A DNA stretch of 64,000 nucleotides from Azoarcus sp. KH32C (GTDB lineage Bacteria; Pseudomonadota; Gammaproteobacteria; Burkholderiales; Rhodocyclaceae): assembly GCF_000349945.1 (NCBI RefSeq), contig NC_020516.1, forward strand, positions 2,356,001-2,420,000, written 5' to 3'. Made by a program: the position numbers and the translations under genes. Under the pieces are notes generated by a model that saw only the letters and a program-made list of their open reading frames with translations, searched no databases and was not told the origin of the DNA. Positions 60,992 through 64,000 of the stretch are shown piece after piece (position 1 is the first letter of the stretch; each line of letters opens with the position of its first letter).

Positions 60992-62296
60992 ATGGCAAAT
61001 CTGTATCCGACCGAGCAGCTCAAGCTCTGGAAGAAGGCGAAGGAGCTTCGCGAGCAGTACTACATGAACTACGCCCGTGCGAAGGAGAAGGGCGGCCTGC
61101 GCTGGTCCGGCTCGGCCTGGGCGCTCGACGCGCTGCCCGCCGGCCTGGGTGACGACGTGTATTCGCTGACCGGCGAGCCGTATGCCGCTGCTGTGTCGCA
61201 TGACCGCAAGTTTGCGAAGGAATGCATGGACGCCGCCGAGGCCTACGGTTTCGCCCGTGACCTGTGCTCCTACATGCGCATCTACTGGGGCGGCATGCAC
61301 CTGAACAAGTATCTGTTCGGCGGCGAGTTTCCGAAGCCCGACTTCATCTTCCAGACGCAGATCTGCTGCTCGCACTCGAAGTGGTACCAGCACGTCGCGA
61401 AGGAAGAGCAGGTGCCGCAGTTCTACCTCGACGTCGGCGTCGGTCCGTACAAGGACATGACCGATTCGCGCCTCGACTACGTGACGAACCAGCTTCACGA
61501 TGGTGTCGAGTTCCTCGAGAAGAGCACCGGCCGTAAGTTCGACGACGAGCTCTTCATCAAGGCGGTGAAGAACGAGATGCGTTCGACCTCGCGCTGGGCG
61601 GACATCTGCGCGCTGAACAAGGCGAAGCCCGCGCCGCTCGACGAGAAGACGATGTACTCGCTGTACGTGCTCTGCACGCTGTCGAAGTCGTCGCAGTGGT
61701 GCGCGGACTTCATGGACGAGCTGTACGAGGAAGTGAAGGATCGCGTCGCACGTGGCATCGCGGCGGTGCCCAACGAGACGGTGCGCATGATGTCGGACAC
61801 GCAGCCGCCCTGGTCCTTCCTGAAGATCTTCCGCTACCTCGAGACCTACGGTGCAGTGTCCATCGGTTCGCTCTACACCTTCGCGCTCGAAGGCATCTGG
61901 GAAGACAAGCCGGACGGTTCCTGGGGCGGGCGCACGCTGCCGTGGGAGAAGGGGATCGAGATCAACGACCGCGACACGGCGATGCGTCTCTATGCCGACT
62001 GGAACCTCTCGAAGCCGCAGTGGCAGCACTTCTACGACCCGCGTCTGAAGACCGAAATGATGCTGCGCATCATCAAGGAATGGGGTGTCGATGGCGTGAT
62101 GCTGCACCTGAACCGCGGCTGCGAAGGGCTCTCGCTCGGCATCATGGAAAACCGGCTGGGCATCGCCAAGGCCGGCGTGCCGGTGATGACCTTCGAAGGA
62201 AACATGGGCGACGAGCGCGAGTTCGACGAGGTGCGTACGCAGGCACGGGTCGACGCGTTCATGGAGCAGTTGGGTCTGCGCCGCCAGGCAGCTTGA
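60992..62296 (+). CDS. bzdO: Benzoyl-CoA reductase, BzdO subunit (BcrB-like)
   Basis: 434 residues, HgdB-like. Conserved segments include GGLRWSGSAWALDALPAGLGDD, the Cys-bearing QTQICCSHSKWYQH near 130 and HLNRGCEGLSLGIMENR near 370. It pairs with BzdN in the benzoyl-CoA binding module. ATG at 60992 lies 26 bases after the bzdN stop with GAGGG upstream. Confidence 0.93.
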   Translation: MANLYPTEQLKLWKKAKELREQYYMNYARAKEKGGLRWSGSAWALDALPAGLGDDVYSLTGEPYAAAVSHDRKFAKECMDAAEAYGFARDLCSYMRIYWGGMHLNKYLFGGEFPKPDFIFQTQICCSHSKWYQHVAKEEQVPQFYLDVGVGPYKDMTDSRLDYVTNQLHDGVEFLEKSTGRKFDDELFIKAVKNEMRSTSRWADICALNKAKPAPLDEKTMYSLYVLCTLSKSSQWCADFMDELYEEVKDRVARGIAAVPNETVRMMSDTQPPWSFLKIFRYLETYGAVSIGSLYTFALEGIWEDKPDGSWGGRTLPWEKGIEINDRDTAMRLYADWNLSKPQWQHFYDPRLKTEMMLRIIKEWGVDGVMLHLNRGCEGLSLGIMENRLGIAKAGVPVMTFEGNMGDEREFDEVRTQARVDAFMEQLGLRRQAA

Positions 62297-62314
62297 TCAG
62301 GAGGAGACGAAAAA

Positions 62315-63124
62315 ATGTTTACCGCTGGAATCGATATGGGCTCCCGCAGCGTGAAAGTGGTGCTGCTGGAAGAGGTGGCTGTGGAAGGCGTGCCGGGCAA
62401 GCAGTACTCGGTGAAGAAGGCGCATCTGATGATGCCGGGCGACCTGGACGCCGATCAGGCAGCAGACAAGGCCTTCAATGAGGCGCTGTCGGCAGCAGGC
62501 GTGACGCGCGATCAGGTCAAGGCCGTGTTCGCGACCGGCGCCGGACGCACGCAGGTTGGTTTCGCGACCGAAGGCGTGACCGAGATGACGGCCGGTGCGA
62601 AAGGCGCGGTGTTCATGTATCCGCAAGCCCGCACGGTGGTGGACGTCGGTGCCGAGGAAGGCCGAGGCATCAAGACCGACGCCGACGGCAAGGCAATCGA
62701 CTTCGCCGGTAACGAGAAGTGCGCCGCGGGCGCGGGTTCCTTCGCCGAGGCGATGAGCCGTGCGCTCCAGCTCTCGCTAAAGGAGTTCGGCGAGGCGAGC
62801 CTGAAGTCGGACAAGAGCATCCCGATGAACGCGCAATGCACGGTGTTCGCGGAGTCCGAGGTGGTGTCGCTGATCCACTCCGCGACGCCGAAGGAAGACA
62901 TCGCGAAGGCGGTGCTGGATGCGGTGGCGAGCCGGGTGTGCGCGATGGTGCGGCGCGTCGGCATCGAGGGCAACGTGGTGCTGATCGGTGGCATGGGCCA
63001 CAACCCGGGGTTCGTCGCGTCGCTGAAGAACGCGATGGACGTCGATGAGGTGTTGTTGCCCGAACTGCCGGAATACGTCAGCGCCCTCGGATGCGCGCTG
63101 ATTGCCGCCGAGCGTGTGCACTGA
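62315..63124 (+). CDS. bzdP: Benzoyl-CoA reductase, BzdP subunit (BadF/BcrA/BcrD ATPase family)
   Basis: 269 residues of the ASKHA ATPase type: phosphate-binding GIDMGSRSVKVVLLE at the N-terminus, NEKCAAGAGSFAEAM near 132 and NAQCTVFAESEVVSLIH near 170 supplying the Cys ligands of the [4Fe-4S] cluster shared across the subunit interface, and VLIGGMGHNPGF near 230. With BzdQ it couples ATP hydrolysis to low-potential electron transfer. Strong ribosome site (AGGAGGA) before the ATG at 62315. Confidence 0.93.
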   Translation: MFTAGIDMGSRSVKVVLLEEVAVEGVPGKQYSVKKAHLMMPGDLDADQAADKAFNEALSAAGVTRDQVKAVFATGAGRTQVGFATEGVTEMTAGAKGAVFMYPQARTVVDVGAEEGRGIKTDADGKAIDFAGNEKCAAGAGSFAEAMSRALQLSLKEFGEASLKSDKSIPMNAQCTVFAESEVVSLIHSATPKEDIAKAVLDAVASRVCAMVRRVGIEGNVVLIGGMGHNPGFVASLKNAMDVDEVLLPELPEYVSALGCALIAAERVH

Positions 63125-63161
63125 GCCGACAAGCGACCAATACGGATATAGGAGCAATCAA

Positions 63162-64000
63162 ATGAATGCAGAAGTTGCTGCCGCCACCGCACCGGAGAAG
63201 AAGGAATTCTGGCGCTGGCAGGAAAATACCTGGTTCGACGAGAGCAAGAACTGGAAGGATGCCAAGATCATCACCTGCGGCATCGACGTGGGCTCGGTGT
63301 CCTCGCAGGCGGTGATCGTCTGTGACGGCGAACTCTACGGCTACAACAGCATGCGCACCGGCAACAACTCGCCGGACTCCGCCAAGAACGCGCTCGCCGG
63401 CATTATGGACAAGATCGGCATGAAGCTCGAGGACATCAATTATGTCGTCGGCACCGGCTACGGCCGGGTGAACGTGCCTTTCGCCCACAAGGCGATCACC
63501 GAGATCGCGTGCCACGCCCGCGGCGCGAACTACATGGGCGGCTCCAAGGTGCGCACCATCCTCGACATGGGCGGCCAGGACTGCAAGGCCATCCACTGCG
63601 ACGAGAAGGGCAAGGTCACGAACTTCCTGATGAACGACAAGTGCGCGGCCGGTACCGGGCGTGGCATGGAAGTCATCTCCGACCTGATGCAGATCCCCAT
63701 CGCCGAGCTGGGCCCGCGTTCCTTCGAGGTCGATGAGGAGCCGGAAGCCGTGTCGTCGATCTGCGTGGTGTTCGCGAAGTCCGAGGCGCTGGCGCTGCTG
63801 AAGGCGGGCTACACGAAGAACAAGGTGATCGCGGCGTATTGCCAGGCGATGGCCGAGCGTGTCGTGAGCCTGCTGGAGCGGATCGGTGTCGAGGAAGGCT
63901 TCTTCATCACCGGCGGCATCGCGAAGAACCCGGGCGTCGTGAAGCGAATCGAGAAGCTGCTCGGCATCAAGGCCGTCGATACGAAGATCGACAGCCAGAT
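63162..64000 (+). CDS. bzdQ: Benzoyl-CoA reductase, BzdQ subunit (BcrA-like), 3' end outside window
   Basis: 279 residues are visible and the frame is still open at the window edge; the Azoarcus protein is about 300 residues as I recall, so little is missing. It starts MNAEVAAATAPEKKEFWRW and has the ASKHA motifs ITCGIDVGSVSSQAVIV near 44, DMGGQDCKAIHCD near 136, the cluster Cys in NDKCAAGTGRGMEV near 160 and SSICVVFAKSEA near 200, and FITGGIAKNPGVV near 250. ATG at 63162 has AGGAG 7 bases upstream, 37 bases after bzdP. Confidence 0.93.
   Translation, partial: MNAEVAAATAPEKKEFWRWQENTWFDESKNWKDAKIITCGIDVGSVSSQAVIVCDGELYGYNSMRTGNNSPDSAKNALAGIMDKIGMKLEDINYVVGTGYGRVNVPFAHKAITEIACHARGANYMGGSKVRTILDMGGQDCKAIHCDEKGKVTNFLMNDKCAAGTGRGMEVISDLMQIPIAELGPRSFEVDEEPEAVSSICVVFAKSEALALLKAGYTKNKVIAAYCQAMAERVVSLLERIGVEEGFFITGGIAKNPGVVKRIEKLLGIKAVDTKIDSQ

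Overview
The window is GC-rich chromosomal DNA, densely packed with long runs of co-oriented genes. It comes from a betaproteobacterium of the Azoarcus/Aromatoleum/Thauera group (Rhodocyclales). The strongest pointer is the right end: a BzdR-type regulator (HTH plus shikimate-kinase-like domain) followed by bzdN-bzdO-bzdP-bzdQ, the Azoarcus-type ATP-dependent benzoyl-CoA reductase of anaerobic aromatic degradation. The intergenic layout of an FNR/AcpR box and TGCA-N6-TGCA operators fits what I recall for Azoarcus sp. CIB. No insertion sequences, phage genes or CRISPR arrays were seen.

Layout. 1-9335: an MFS transporter (5' end missing), a FAD-dependent oxidoreductase with slyX, a double-CDGSH protein, a CobW-type GTPase, the cstA-ybdD carbon-starvation/pyruvate uptake pair, and a divergent Cache-domain histidine kinase with a LuxR-type response regulator. 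9310-31733 (minus strand): a compact run of 15 genes, about 22 kb, likely one operon. From its promoter end it reads MCP, CheY, CheA, CheW, MCP, CheR, CheD, CheB, STAS, REC-PP2C-HATPase, REC-HD-GYP and four multidomain histidine kinases. It is preceded by a hairpin-rich leader with a good sigma70 promoter, and further upstream by an ANTAR-type response regulator. 32795-39408 (minus): a GntR/FCD regulator translationally coupled to a livKHMGF ABC transporter and an EamA exporter. 39538-41228 (minus): small genes (VanZ-like, Cys-rich, thioredoxin-like, FmdE-like).

41642-46342 (plus): TonB-dependent receptor, YfiR-like protein and a YfiN-like membrane GGDEF-EAL protein, a probable cyclic-di-GMP signalling module, followed by a PQQ-type sugar dehydrogenase. 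47597-53496: thioesterase, DUF1631 protein, HDOD protein, an unknown gene and a GGDEF cyclase. 53513-58409: SprA-like putative metalloprotease, two identical tRNA-Val(CAC) genes with promoter and terminator, gltX, and small envelope or periplasmic proteins. 58582-64000: bzdR, its terminator, the bzd control region and bzdNOPQ (bzdQ runs off the end).

Themes. Signal transduction dominates: two chemoreceptors, five histidine kinases besides CheA, many receiver domains, and cyclic-di-GMP enzymes (HD-GYP, GGDEF-EAL, GGDEF). The metabolic part is anaerobic benzoate breakdown under oxygen-responsive (FNR-type) and benzoyl-CoA-responsive (BzdR) control. The least explained items are the 22-kb chemosensory/two-component operon with its structured leader, the 590-bp identical tract shared by two of its kinases, and the palindrome-rich spacer before the TonB/YfiR/GGDEF-EAL genes.
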